Shown: piece by piece, positions 10,180 to 22,073 of the stretch
Numbering within the stretch: the first letter of the stretch is position 1
Layout: every line of letters begins with the position of its first letter
Origin: Nymphaea colorata
Taxonomy: Eukaryota; Streptophyta; Magnoliopsida; Nymphaeales; Nymphaeaceae
Assembly: GCF_008831285.2 (NCBI RefSeq)
Contig: NC_045149.1
Location: forward strand, 3,835,500-3,899,499
Length of the DNA stretch: 64,000 bases
Direction: 5' to 3'
The notes under the pieces: generated by a model
The model's input: only the letters and a program-made list of their open reading frames with translations
Databases searched by the model: none
Told to the model about the DNA's origin: nothing
Position numbers and translations under genes: made by a program

Positions 10180-13100
10180 TCCTCGCATGCACTTCAAGAA
10201 GAGGCCACCCGCCCACGATGTTACCTACCCTAAAGCTCATTCCCAGACTAACACATGATTTATACAAAACCAGGAGAGGGATTTGAACTAGACAAAATAA
10301 GCTTCAGAAAGCTAGAATTAAGGAAAAATCAGGTAAACATCAGAAATTCCAACTCCACGCACCTAGGTAGCAGAAAACAGAGTTTAATAAAAATTCTAAA
10401 TTCCATAACATCAAATCATCAAGTCCAAAAGTTCTGAAATTTTCAGGGCGTAAAGTTGAGTTCAATGCCTAACTTTGACTAAAAAATAGATAAAGATCGA
10501 TGGTGGACTTTCCTTCATTTCCCTTTCTTCTCCTTTCCCTTCTCATCCCCTTCATTTTTCTTTCTTCTCCTTTCCCTTCTCATCCCCTTCCCTTCTCTTT
10601 CTTTTCCTATTCCTTCCTTTCCATCCAAACAAACAGTGAGTAAAAGTTTGACAGTCTTCACATGCATGTAATTCTTGAGGGAAAGTTAGCGAATCAAGAA
10701 TAACAAGATTTACACCTAAGGGAGTGATGGTAGAGCTGGTGACAAAGAAATTAAGCCACAGAGGATGGAAAGGGAATACCTGAACTACAAGGAGAGGCAG
10801 AAAGTAACCATTGAAGTTGATCATTGTGCCATCAACCACCAGTGGCAACGAGGAATTGACAATGACTTGAACCTCACTAGCGGACATCAACTTCGAGACA
10901 CCGACCCCATCGGCAGCGGCCACATCGAACCATACACCTTCATCGCAGCAATCAATGAAGGTTGTGGTCTAACAAGGGGAAGTGCAAGAGGCATCAGGAG
11001 AGGGATGACTTGAGACATTTGGTGGTGGCTTCCAACGGCCCATAGGCTTTGTAAATGTAGCCCTTTTTGTATATAAGAAGCGGATAGCATTTCCAAATTC
11101 CAAGCTGTTAATTACAACTTTCTACCCTCCGCCTTGCTGCTGTTATTCGGCAGGTAGACTACAGTGCGGGAGATCAGGCTCACGGTAAACCGCGATATCA
11201 TGATACTATCATCATAGATATTCAGCCAAGCAACCTACAAACTTAATGCAATTCAAAGACTATATCAGAACGCGACTCAACCAACATAGCCATGAACTTG
11301 ATCAGATTTTATTTATCAAAGGAGTCGAGTAAATACATTGAAAAAATGAAAACCAAACAACTAAGTCAACAAAGCTCCTAAACAAACCCATTTCACAATG
11401 AAAGTGAAAAATAAACACAAGCACTATCCTGCAAAATCACTAAGCAGACAATAAAAGAAAAAATTGAACTACCATAAAATCAAACCAACAATGGGTCAAC
11501 TCAACAAAACTAAAATACTCGATCTAAACCAGAATGTGATCCTCCTGAAAACAAATCAAACCAATGACCTTCACCTATGGTGGACATGTACAATAACAAG
11601 ACATAAAGAAAGTGAGAACAAACCAGGTCTAAAACCATGAAGGACCCAGGGACATAAATCCCATGCAGCTTCAATGGATGGAACTTTTAAAAAATGTAAC
11701 AATTCAAAATCGACTAATTCTTTTAAAAAAGAGATAAGAGGCTTTCCATGACAACTCAACCCTAAGTCTGAGTTATGTTGAATACACTCAGTTAATGATC
11801 TACTTCTCTTGAGACAGAGGAAATGAAGGAAAATTCATCACAGTCAGCATGAATGGACTGGGTTTTGAGGAATTTCATCTATTGCATGAATGGACAAGTG
11901 GTTTCGTAATGAGAACTGGCAAAACGGGAATTGGTTAGTTCATCCTACGCCTAGGAAGCCTACAAATATAACAAGAAACGTCAAGTTTTCACTTTGAAAT
12001 AGTTAAAAAAACAATCAATTAAGCTAAAAAGCAAGAGTGTTTGTGTTGTGCAAATAATATGGCCTTCATTTACCCCGTACAAGCATCAAGATTCATTTTG
12101 CATCAATGCCGTCAAATCTCTAGAACAAATGTCTTTCAACTTCCAAAATATGAATCCAAAATATGAACATAAAGGAATCATCCTCGACATCTTAGGTAAT
12201 AAAAAAGAGAAGCAGATATTGACCCCAAAAATCGCACATCTATGAAAGATTGTCACATTCAATTCCTGTGAGTTTAACCTTCATGCTTTTCATCTCTTGG
12301 CAAACACATTCGTTTTTTTTTCATGTCTTTCCTTCTTTTCTTTCTTTCTTTTACATTTGACTTTTTGATTTTTTTTTTCCAGACCGACCTTCAACTTTGA
12401 AGGAATACCTCACCACCTCAAAGGCTACTACGAAGCTCCACCACTTTGGTGGTAATGTGTAGCTTTGTCACATGTCCCACCCGTTTCAGCTTACGGGCTT
12501 CGATGAGCCAAAGGTTCATAAGTCTTTATCTTCGCGAGACATACATAAATCACCTATATGCCTACTCGGTACTCTCGATTAACGACTCAGAGGAACAACT
12601 ACCCAAGCCCATCTCTCAACTCTCATTTTTTTACCTGCCAAGATCTTACAGAGCATTATGGCTTTTCTCTCAAGATATTTTCCTGTTGAATCCTTGTAGA
12701 TGCTTGATCATCAGAGTCAATAGCATTTTCTAGTCTTGATTTTCTCAGCTTCATAAGATTTTTCTTTACTGCTCATATATAGGAATTTTCATATTTCCTC
12801 AGCCATTGATTGACAACAAAAAACTTAAAATTTCCTGCTTTTACTCGAGAAGGTATTGTGAATAAACCAAAGACATATCATTGTGTGAGAAAACAATTTG
12901 AAAAATGTTTTTAAGAAAAATTTAAAATTTTCTCTTCGATACAAATTCATGACATCAAATGGTATATCAAAAGGAGGAAAGAACTATACTCCCTAAAGAG
13001 ATGGAAAATTGAAAAACAAGATAGGTTGAAAAAACAAATTTCACCAATACTTCCATAAAAGTAGTGCCTTCTATTTAAGGGCGACAAGTTCCCATAGATG

Positions 13101-13940
13101 TCGGGTCCTCAACTGATTGCAAGTTTGGCAAATGAATTGGGTTAAGCTCTTCACTTTCCTTAAGGAAGAACAAAATAAACCAATCCTACGTGGCGGGTTT
13201 TCTAAAATCATCAGTTAAACAATAATGACAACTATAGATTTGGACTCTGTTAGACTCCGAATGGTCTGCCAAACTACAGACCGTGCACCTTGCTAGATAG
13301 CACAAATAATATTTGCTAAAACATAACCCCCTAAGTAATAAGACAAAAAAAAAAAAGATATGCATAAATCAAAGCAAAATCACCATACAAGTCTGCAGTT
13401 AACAATATAATACCTAAGCATTCAGCTTGTGATCAATGTGCAAGAAGGTATAGATACAACACGAGTTATAAACCATATAGATGTAGCTTTTCTTGAAAGT
13501 TTCAGCTTGCATTTCCTGTGATACCATGTTGCAATAGTTTCATGCAAGACATAAAATGACAGCAAGTAGACTGCCAATCCTTTAGAAAGCTATAGCTGAT
13601 ACCATCCAAGTAAGGACTACAAGATCACACCTAACCTAGCAAAGCTAAAACAACTTCAACATAACATAGCAATCCTTTTTAGATATAATCTCAATACAAT
13701 TACAAGGCAAACAAATAACAGTTAAATAAACCTAAACTAGGACAGAAAAATAAGAAATAACTGCTATCAATCTCAAGATCAAGAAGCATAAATAAACATC
13801 ATGTTTCAACAGAAAATGTACAATTTACTTAAGGAACTAACATAACTAGGAAAGAAAACCTCCATACCAGGTGTCACAGAGAGAGTGCCCCACACCTGCA
13901 AACTCATGCGTTCCTCACGAACAAGGGTCAGAGCATTCAA
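10180..13940. other. long stretch without a recognised gene
   Basis: AT-rich noncoding DNA with short homopolymers and CT-rich tracts (10,505-10,620 and 12,310-12,380). Nothing diagnostic of a transposon or gene was found apart from the orphan frame at 10,552-10,990. If the PDR transporter fragment at 14.35 kb belonged to a gene running left, later exons should lie here, but I could not find convincing ones. Confidence 0.5.
10552..10990 (-). other. unrecognised open frame, possible gene fragment
   Basis: An open minus-strand frame of about 145 codons. It extends above the first Met at 10,923 with DEGVWFDV-like sequence. The middle has a hydrophobic stretch (FLPLLVVQVFPFHPLWLNFF) that could span a membrane. 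The tail is a low-complexity Lys/Arg/Glu run from a CT-rich tract and is unlikely to be real coding. I do not recognise the family and see no partner exons. Confidence 0.2.
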
Positions 13941-13953
13941 TTACAAGACGTAC

Positions 13954-14044
13954 CTGTGGAAACATACATGCATCTTCTTCACGTTCACAAAAGTTGTTGA
14001 TATGACCATTGAAGCACAAGAAGCAATAGCCTTAGATAGACAGC
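13954..14044 (-). other. candidate exon of unknown gene
   Basis: On the minus strand a TTTTACAG-type acceptor is followed by 91 bp with one open frame (CLSKAIASCASMV, then FVNVKKMHVCFH) and a strong donor, CAG|GTACGT. It lies 300 bp beyond the PDR-type exon remnant on the same strand. The peptide does not match the PDR family as I know it, so a link is unproven. Confidence 0.22.
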
Positions 14045-14347
14045 CTGTAAAGGTAGAAAAAGAATTAATTTTCATGAACAAAAATGTGCATGTGCATGTG
14101 CATCAATTATATCGAGCAATTGGATCTGATAAAATTATGTACATTGAATCCTTTATTTATGACTGACAGCCTGTTCCTGACTAGTTGGATGAGGCAATAG
14201 CTACGTCTACTGTATTTACATCTGTACCCCAACCCACCAACAAGAATACAAGTGATTCTTAAACTGAAAAACATATGATTCTTGGAACAGGTGATAGATA
14301 TGGGCAGAACTATAAGATTTTAAACTAGAGTAGTAATTTTTTCCAAC

Positions 14348-14418
14348 CTGTGCCAGTGCATAAGCACGCGCAGAGTACATTCCGGCAAATCTTTCCCGAT
14401 ACATGACTACTTGTAACG
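14348..14418 (-). pseudogene. PDR-type ABCG transporter exon remnant
   Basis: The minus-strand frame reads MYRERFAGMYSARAYALAQ. This closely matches the highly conserved 'FYRERxAGMYSxxxYAxAQV' motif in the second transmembrane domain of plant full-size ABCG (PDR) transporters, which move terpenoids, hormones and other small molecules across the plasma membrane. A GT follows directly after the AQ codons (gttgg), so the exon may end there. On the upstream side the frame is cut at 14,418, exactly where the Tekay-like LTR begins, so insertion of that element appears to have interrupted the gene. No other PDR exon was recognised in the window. The peptide match is strong but only about 20 residues long. 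Confidence 0.6.
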
Positions 14419-17128
14419 TGCGATGTTTGCAGGTCAGATCGGGTCAGGGTCCAGACCCGGACCTGAGCTCCATGCGCATAAGGAGCCCGACGCCGCAGCC
14501 CGTCTCCCCTTCCTCATTCCCCTTGCCCCTCGTTTCCCCTCTGCATCTCTCCCTTACCCACGACCGGAGCTCAGCGCAGAGAAGAAGAAGGAGACGGAGG
14601 TCGGTGTAGCAGCGGCGGCGACGACAGCAGCAGCCGAGGGTAAGCTCCCTCCTTCTCTCGCCCCCTTCTCCCTTCTCCCTCGCCTTTTTCTCCTTCCTCG
14701 CCCTTCTTCTTCTCCTCCCTCCTATGCACCTTCTCCCTTCTTTGTCAGCACCCTCTGCTGCACGATTCCTCCCTCTTCCTCTTTGCTACCACTCCCTCCT
14801 CGTCCCATCTGTCTCCTCTTCACCATCTCCCTCTTTTGCCCCACTCGATTTCCCTCCCCTCTGCCGGTTTTTCCCTTTTTCACACTCTTTCCTTTCCACC
14901 AGTTTTCCCCCACAACCGACCGTTTTCTTCTTATGGCAGACCCCTTGTTGGTCGATTTTTTTTTTACTCGTTTAGGGCTTTTGGTCAATGTGCAGCTTAG
15001 GGACACATTTGTTCCCCACATAGCAGCGGAGTGAAGGCGTTGGTGGTGGCGGCATTGAGGGATTCTAGCCGTTTTGGGGCCTCTTGAACTCGTGGGGTGG
15101 CTGCCGAGAGGATTACAATAGTCTAGACTTTTGAATTCGGGTGAGCAAGGCCTAATCGAGCCTAAATGATTGATTATTATTTATTTGAACACGTCTAATT
15201 ATTGTTTGAGCATGCTAGAAGGTAGAATTGATGATTTATGATGCATGTTAGTGACCTTGCTTTTGGAGAAAGTGTAGGATTATGTTGGAGAAGTATTGAT
15301 TCATGTCTATGTTGTTCTTTTAAGCATGATGGGTTAATTTTTGAAGCAATAGGGAAGCATGGTAGAGATTGTGATGTTGTGGAGTGGTATAGGACCGTTC
15401 TTGCGCACGCTTGGGAGTGCCTTTGTCGACGTGGGTCCTTTGTGTGGGAAGGAAGAGGGTGTACATGTTGGGAAGACACTGTCACTAAGGAAGCAAGAGA
15501 AAAATGGATTAGTGATCGATTTAAAACGATAGTGCGAAGCTTAAGCCTTTGGTGGTGACCTCTAGGGCTGAGAAGAGACCCTTTTGAGGGCTTCTCGGGT
15601 GAATTTGTTTTATATTTGTTTTATATTTGTTTTGATTGTGAATCTAAACCAATGTAGAGTTTAGTCATTTACCATTTGTGTATGTTTGCAGGTACACCGG
15701 GTACGTCCCGTCGACCTTGAGCGACCAGTTTCGAAGCTTGAGGCATTTTGAAATTTTTGTGGGCGCGCGACAGGTATGGGGACATTCCAAGCAAATCCCT
15801 GCCTGGGCAAATGTGTGAATGTGTGTTCCTAGGGTCATGGGATTCTAGGATTTGTGATGTGAATTGATTGATTGTTTTGAGATTGAATGTGTGTATGCAT
15901 GTACATGAATTGATATATGATATGAAGGGTTTTGAAAGGCTATTAGTAATTGTTTTGAAAATGTTACGTCTTTGCATGTGCATGCTAGAATTGATAACTG
16001 TTTAAGACATATGAGGTGGGGTATCGAATCGAGTGTCTCCTCGACTCCAAATGTGCATTAGAAAGCATCCTAGAATGATAACTGCATAGGACAGCTACGA
16101 GCCAATCACAGATCGAGACTACTCTCTGTGGTTTGGCTAAGTTTTTTTGAAGATGTTATTGATATGATGAATGATGTGAATGTTTTGTTTTGTTGCATAC
16201 ACACTGCTGCGGGCAATGATGCAAATGATTAAATTGGAGGGTAGTTGTACCCGTATTGTATGACGGCTAGCCATGACTGTTATGTGTAGACCTCGTGTGG
16301 AGGCAATTGAAAGTGTGGGTGTACTCGTGAAGTGCACCAACCTCATGAGCTAGCCAGTCAGTTTGTGAATGTGTTAATCTAATGATAATAATGAATGATA
16401 AGAGATGAGAGGTCAGTGGGATGTGGCTATGTGTTTGGGAGACGTCCCGCTTTTACCACTGGTCTCAAGGCCCCAGGTACTGTTGTGTGTTGGGCTCCCG
16501 CCTTCCCAACCTGAGTGTCTTAGGGAAGGCTGAGTATCTTTCCTTGGAATTCACACATCCATGGATGAGTGCTCTACCGCTGCAGCGGATGAAATGGATC
16601 CATACTGTTATGGGTCACCACGGGGGTTGTCTCTCGGCTGTAGGCTGCCCATGGTGTACACGTGCATGTGTTGCACCCACAGGAACAATTAATTCATGTA
16701 TATGATTGAATGTATGTGATTGAGGTGCATGGTATTTCCCTGGCTTGTTGCCATACTGCGAAGGCTAAGCCTTCAGTTGTTTCTTTTTTCAGGTTTTGGC
16801 AGGCCCAGGGCAACAGGTTGATCGGATGGCTTCACTCACGTCCTACTGGGGAGGTTTTGGGTTTTGTTTTCTTATGTAGTGTTGGCGCGTCTTGGTTTAT
16901 TTGTATTGATGTCTTGTTTTTGTTAGACATCAATCATACAGTTTGGGGGCATTTTTGTCATACACATAAACATGATTTTGTATGAAACAAAGTTGTTATA
17001 TAAATGAAAGTTCGCCCCATTGTTTTGAATTGCTTGGTTCATCTCTTTTGAACTGTTGTGTAGTCGCACCGCGATGTTTGATGTTTAGAAAAAAAAATGT
17101 TTGAGTGTTAAAAGGTCGGGGTGTGACA
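14419..17128 (+). repeat. 5' LTR of Tekay/Del-like chromovirus
   Basis: The LTR runs from TGCGATGTTTGCAGG to ...GGTGTGACA, a TG...CA boundary followed after 4 bp by the tRNA-Met primer binding site. Its first 330 bp are repeated at 21,741-22,073. I count roughly 27 differences there (about 8%), so this is not a recent insertion. A length of 2.7 kb fits the long LTRs of Tekay/Del elements. The long frames across 14,423-15,034 are Pro/Ser/Leu-rich products of CT-rich LTR sequence and not genes. Confidence 0.85.
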
Positions 17129-17132
17129 GTTT

Positions 17133-17149
17133 TGGTATCAGTGCCATGG
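17133..17149 (+). other. primer binding site (initiator tRNA-Met)
   Basis: TGGTATCAGTGCCATGG complements the 3' end of plant initiator methionine tRNA, with one difference from the common TGGTATCAGAGC. It lies 4 bp after the LTR's terminal CA and marks minus-strand DNA priming for the element. Confidence 0.85.
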
Positions 17150-17364
17150 CAAACCCCACTATGGATGTGAGTTAAAGCCTATCTGTGAAGCCGTGTTGCC
17201 CAAGTACGCACTTATTTGATTAAATTGTTATTGTAGTTTTGATTTTACAAGTATAAATACATAATGTGTTCAATGTTTTGAACTTCGTGCTAATGCACGT
17301 TGTGATTTGATTTGTGAGTTTGGTCTTAGGCGTGATTTGAGAATAAAGGTTCTTATTTGTACAG

Positions 17365-18500
17365 ATGGAATATCAACGTAGGGGTAAGAAGCGTGCTGAG
17401 CTGTCTACAGAGGCATAAAGGGAGCCAAGTCCGGCTCATTCTGATGTGCATACCCCACATGATGACAGTACCTCAGGGCAACAGAATGCCCAGACTAGTG
17501 TGGGTGCCCAAACCCCACCGAGGCAGACTCCACCGGTGGATCAGTAGGCTATATTGCTGACGACGTTGAAGACACTGACCTCGCTAGTGTAGTCGATGGT
17601 CGGTAACCAGAGAAGCCAAGCATCTCCTACTGGAGACACCACCGCACCACCTAAGGAGAAAGCAACATCGGTGTCATTCAAACATTTTATGTCGATGCGG
17701 CCACCTGTCTTTATTGGAAATGGTAGTCCAGACAAGGCAGATGAATGGATTGAAGAGGTTGAACGTATTTTTGAGGTTCTGAAGGTGCCAACAGGCGATA
17801 AAGTAAATTATGGCTCATATATGCTTAAATGTGATGCCAAAAGATGGTGGCAATCGACTCGAGAGATCCGGTTTGTAGATCATCAGACGATCTCTTGGAA
17901 GCAGTTCAGAGATTCGTTCTTTAGCACATACTTTCCAGCACATGCCAAAAACAAGAAGATGCAAGAGTTTCTTGAATTGCAGCAAAATCAATTGAGCTTG
18001 GAGGAATATGTTGCTAAGTATCGACATTTGAAGGTGTATTGCCCACACCTCTATACTACAGATGAGGCCAGAGCCGACAAGTTTATATATGGGTTGCGTG
18101 ATGGGCTTTGAGGCAGAAATATGTCAAGCAGACCTTGCGACTTGGACGGGGCAGTCACTATGGCAAGACACATGGAAGAAGATTGGGCAAGGACTCAGAA
18201 GGACCATCAAAAGAAAACTACCCAGCACTCTCATGGTGGACGTATATCAGTCAAGCACCACCATTTTGCAAGCAGGGCAAAGCCTTATAAGAGGCATGAT
18301 GATCGAACTTTCAGACGGAACTAGCCAGCCCGTAGTGAGGCCACACAGGGGTCACTGGCCATTCTGACTTCACCGAGGTGCCCCACTTGTTCTCGTGTGC
18401 ACCTCAGGAAGGCGTGCTATCGGGTGACCGAAGCTTGTTTACACTGTGGAGGGATGTGACACTTCATCAAAGACTGCCCCTTAAAGAAAGAAAGAGAGTT
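17365..18500 (+). pseudogene. Ty3/gypsy gag (Tekay-like), with stop codons
   Basis: The frame starts at ATG 17,365 (MEYQRRGKKRAEL). The Retrotrans_gag core follows at about 17,690-18,110: MSMRPPVFIGNGSPDKADEW, the WW of KRWWQSTREI, and SLEEYVAKYRHL. Downstream is a CCHC zinc knuckle of the form C-x2-C-G-G-M-stop-H-x4-C near 18,435-18,475. The whole stretch stays in one frame but is interrupted by several stops (near 17,416, 17,546, 17,594, 18,109, 18,322 and 18,458). Gag would package element RNA in virus-like particles, but this copy cannot make it. Point stops without frameshifts suggest slow decay by substitution. Confidence 0.85.
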
Positions 18501-18599
18501 GAAGAAGCCTGAGGCCGGTCCTTCCAACGCGCGGCAGACGACTGGACGTGTTGTGAGTATCTACCTGATGTGGACGTGGAGATCCATCAACATCACCTA

Positions 18600-18745
18600 C
18601 CTGCACAGTTGGTGATCACAAGTGTCAGTGAATTCGATGTGATTTTGGGCATGGATTGGTTATATGTGCATTATGCCAATATAGATTGCAGGAAGAAGCA
18701 GATACAATTGTTGACTAGTGAGATGCAACCGGTATAATTCGATGC
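18600..18745 (+). pseudogene. retropepsin remnant without its catalytic motif
   Basis: The frame reads QLVITSVSEFDVILGMDWL and then YANIDCRKKQIQL, the C-terminal half of a plant gypsy aspartic protease ('fDvILGMDWL...a.IDC..k'). The catalytic D-T/S-G half is absent. The sequence passes from the Gag tail (about 18,545) almost directly to this block, so roughly 200 bp appear deleted. The domain would normally process the Gag-Pol polyprotein. Confidence 0.75.
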
Positions 18746-18884
18746 TCGTTAGGCCAGTCAAACTGATAAGATAATGGTGTCTGCATTGAAGGCTAAACGT
18801 TTGATAGAAAATGGAAGTGTTGCCTTCTTGGTCAATGTGTTGATCAATGAGGCTGAACCGGTGAGGTTGCAGGATGTTGCTGTT

Positions 18885-19765
18885 GTAATGAGTACCCTGA
18901 TATGTTTCTTGAGAAATTGTCATGTTTGCCTCCAACGCGAGAAGTGGAGTTCAAGATAGAGTTGTTACCAGGGACAGCTCCCATTTCTAAAGCACCCTAT
19001 CGTATGGCACCAGCAGAGTTAGAAGAATTGAAGAAGCAACTGCAGGAGCTCTTAGACAAGGGCTTCATCTGACCTAGTGTGTCACTGTGGGGAGCACCAG
19101 TGTTGTTTGTTAAGAAGAAAGATGAGACGATGCGCTTGTGCATAGATTACTGTATGTTGAATCAAGTCACCATCAAGAATAAGTATCCGCTTCCAAGAAT
19201 TGAAGACTTGTTTGATCAACTTAAGAATGTAAAAGTTTTCTCCAAGATCGATCTGAGGATAGGCTACCATCAACTCTTGATACGGGAGGAAGATGTTTCT
19301 AAGACTGCTTTTCAAACTAGATATGGGCACTATGAGTTCAGGGTCATGCCTTTTGGGTTGACCAATGCTCCTGCAGCGTTTATGGACCTCATGAATCGGG
19401 TGTTCCAAGACTACTTGGATCGATTTGTTATTGTTTTTGTTGATGATATTTTGATGTACTCGGAGAATGAGGCAGAGCATAGAGATCACTTGAGAAGTGT
19501 GTTGTGTCCTTTGCGCAAGCATAAGTTATATGCCAAATACTCAAAATGTGAATTTTGGCTAGAAAAGGTAAACTTTCTGGGTCATGTAATCTCAAAGCAT
19601 GGAGTATCCGTCGATCCGACTAAGGTGTCGGCTATACAGAACTGGAGGACGCCTTGTAATGTAACTGAGGTTAGAAGCTTTTTGGGATTGGCAGGATACT
19701 ATCGCAGGTACATACAAGACTTTTCAAAAATAGCTACGCCCATGACTAAACTATTAAGAAAATGA
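18885..19765 (+). pseudogene. Tekay-like reverse transcriptase
   Basis: The RT begins near 18,890 ([21 protein letters not shown]) in a shifted frame, passes a stop at 19,070-19,072 (GFI-stop-PS), then runs openly. It shows [20 protein letters not shown], the palm motif with [12 protein letters not shown], the catalytic FVDDILMYS, and [10 protein letters not shown]. The YxDD-type box is F-V-D-D, usual for Ty3/gypsy. The enzyme would copy element RNA into cDNA. The frame ends at a TGA where relatives have GVKFVW (19,763-19,765), probably a one-base change. The catalytic Asp pair is intact, but the enzyme cannot be made whole. Confidence 0.92.
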
Positions 19766-20340
19766 GTGAAGTTTGTTTGGAATGAAGAATGTGAGAAGAG
19801 TTTTCTAACTCTGAAGGACAAGCTTACTACTGCCCCTATTTTGACGCTTCCATCGAGTCATTTTGGATTTGTGGTGTACACGGATGCATCAGGAATCGGT
19901 TTTGGTTGTGTATTGATGCAACACGGCCGTGTGGTGGCTTATGCATCAAGACAGTTGAAAGTACATGAGTAACACTATCCCACTCATGATTTGGAGTTGA
20001 GTGCAGTTGTGTTTGCACTGAAGATTTGGCTATGGGGCAACATTTGAGGTGTTTACAGATCACAAGTCATTAAAGTATATATTCTCCCAAAAGGATCTAA
20101 AACTGAGACAAAGAAGATGGATTGAATACTTAAATGATTATGATTTCGCAATATCATATCATCCAGGCAAGGCGAATGTTGTAGCTGATGCTTTGAGCAG
20201 GCATGCTAAGGCAACGATGTGTAGTGTGTTGACTTGTTCTTGGACATTGTTGCGAGATGTGATAGTTTGGCAGCCCCACTTTTGTGATGAGAGCAAGGCA
20301 ACAATGATGGCTTTGATACGACATCCTTTGATGGAATAGC
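19766..20340 (+). pseudogene. Tekay-like RNase H
   Basis: RNase H of the same polyprotein, in frame after the TGA. VVYTDASGIGFGCVLMQ gives the first catalytic Asp, [13 protein letters not shown] the Glu, and [17 protein letters not shown] the next Asp. The closing [15 protein letters not shown] block is typical. A stop replaces the residue before HYPTHDLE (19,970), and a small deletion with frameshift removes the usual 'RHYLYG' region near 20,030. Confidence 0.9.
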
Positions 20341-20381
20341 TTGTAAGGAAGCAAAAGGAAGATCCAGAATTTGCTAAGAAC

Positions 20382-21260
20382 ATGGAAGAAAGCAAGAAGA
20401 CAGATTCTCTTTGGCATCAAGATGAAGATGGTTCGTTGCGGTTTCGACAAAGATTGTGGGTTCTTAAGGATGAAGGGGTGAAACATCAGTTGCTTGATGA
20501 AGCTCATAAATCTAAGTTTTCTATACATCTTGGCAGTACAAAGATGTTTCAGGATATGAAGAGAAATTTTTGGTGGCCTGGAATGAAGCGTGAAATTGCA
20601 GAATATGTAGCAAAGTGCTTAGTTTGCCAATGGGTCAAAGCAGAGCATCAACGGCCAGGAGGCTTGCTGCAGAAAATAGATATCCCAGTGTGGAAAGGGG
20701 AAGACAATACGTTGGATTTTGCGGTTGGGTTGTCTCACACCCGAAGACACATGATGCCATATGGGTGATTGTTGATCGACTTTCGAAGTCCACCCATTTT
20801 CTGCCAATAAGAATTTGTCAGTCCCTAGAAAGTCTCGCAGAGTTATATATCAGTGAGATAGTGAGATTGCATGGAGTGCCAAAGTCTATCGTTTCGGATT
20901 GGGATCCACGTTTTACTTCTAGGTTTTGGGGGCAATTGCAAAAGGTATTGGGTACCAAGCTTAGGCTAAGTACAGCGTTCCACCCCCAAACTGATGGGCA
21001 ATCTAAGAGGACCATTCAGACCTTAGAGGATATGCTGCGTGCATGTGTCTTAGAGTAGAAATAAGAATGAGACAAACATGTGAAATTGGCAGAATTTGCA
21101 TATAAAAACAGTTACCACTCTAGTATTAGGATGACACCTTTTGAGGCCTTGTATGGAAGGCCGTGTAGATCGCCAGCTTGTTGGACTGAATTGAGTGATA
21201 GTAAGATTGAAAACCCTTTAGTATTGCAACACTACACTGACCAAGTGCAATTAATATGAA
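20382..21260 (+). pseudogene. Tekay-like integrase, catalytic Glu replaced by Lys
   Basis: Integrase with an N-terminal HHCC zinc domain (EAHKSKFSIHLGSTKM then CLVCQ) and an rve catalytic core. The core begins LDFAVGL, shifts frame near 20,720, then continues with [32 protein letters not shown] and [19 protein letters not shown]. In active relatives the last block reads QSERTIQ. Here the third residue of the D,D,E triad is Lys (about 21,005), and SDRDPRF has become SDWDPRF. Stops follow near 21,057. The enzyme would have inserted element cDNA into chromosomes, but both the frame and the triad are broken. Confidence 0.9.
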
Positions 21261-21265
21261 AAAAA

Positions 21266-21740
21266 TTGTTGACTGCTCAGAGTAGACAGAAAAGCTATGC
21301 CGACATTCGGCATAGAGAGTTGGCTTTTGAGGTTGGCGATCATGTACTCCTAAAGATTTTCCTTACTAAAGGTGTTTTTCGTTTTGGTGTGAAGGGAAAG
21401 TTGAGCCCGAGGTTCATAGGACCTTTTGAGATCTTAGAGAAGATTGGAGAGGTGGCATACAAATTGGCATTACCACCTGACTTGAGCCATGTTCATGACG
21501 TTTTCCATGTTTCCATGCTTCGAAAGTACGTACCAGATCCTACACATGTGATTGACTTTCAAGGTGTTCAAGTATAAGATGATTTGACAATGGAAGAAAA
21601 GCCGATTAGAATTGTGGATCAATGAGAGCAAGTGCTTCGCACGAAGAGAATCCCGTTAGTGAAAGTGGAATGGTAGTACCATGGGTTGAAGGAGAGTACG
21701 TGGGAACTTGAGGAGGAGATGCGAAAGAAGTATCCACACT
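21266..21740 (+). pseudogene. integrase C-terminus and chromodomain
   Basis: The first part (GDHVLLKIFLTKGVFRFG, KLSPRFIGPFEILEKIGEVA, DVFHVSMLRKYVPDPTHVI) is the C-terminal DNA-binding part of a plant gypsy integrase. It is followed, with stops at 21,575, 21,623 and 21,675, by a chromodomain-like end: RIVDQ, LVKVEW, HGLKESTWELEEEMRKKYPHL. Chromodomains direct integration to marked chromatin and define chromoviruses. The order and wording fit Tekay/Del. The frame runs straight into the 3' LTR, and no clear polypurine tract separates them apart from a purine-rich run at about 21,708-21,729. Confidence 0.85.
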
Positions 21741-22073
21741 TGCGATGTTTGCAGGTCGGATCGGGTCAGGGTCCAGACCCGGACCTGAGCTCCATGCGCG
21801 TAAGGAGCCCGACGCCGCAACACATCTCCCCTTCCTCGTTCCCCTTCCCCCTCGTTTCCCCTCTATGTCTCTCCCTCACCCACGACCGGAGCTCAGCGCA
21901 GAGAAGAAGAAGGAGACGGAGGTCGGTGCAGCGGCGGCGGCGGCAACGGCAGCAGCTGAGGGTAAGCTCCCTCCTTCTCTTGCCCCCTTCTCCCTTCTCC
22001 TTCGCCTTTTTCTCCTTCCTCGCCCTTCTTCTTATCCTCCCTCCTACGCAGCTTCTCCCTTCTTCGTTAGCAC
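21741..22073 (+). repeat. truncated 3' LTR of the Tekay-like element
   Basis: It matches 14,419-14,745 from its first base (TGCGATGTTTGCAGG) and stops at about 22,073 (cttcgttagcac), where pararetrovirus sequence begins. Only about 330 of 2,710 bp remain, and the rest was not found on the far side of the viral block. Either the viral insertion was accompanied by a deletion or the missing part lies outside what I can align by eye. Confidence 0.8.

Noticed and set aside
14423-15034. 203-codon plus-strand ORF
   Set aside because: It lies wholly in the 5' LTR, is Pro/Ser/Leu-rich because of CT-rich DNA, and its counterpart in the 3' LTR is not conserved as protein.
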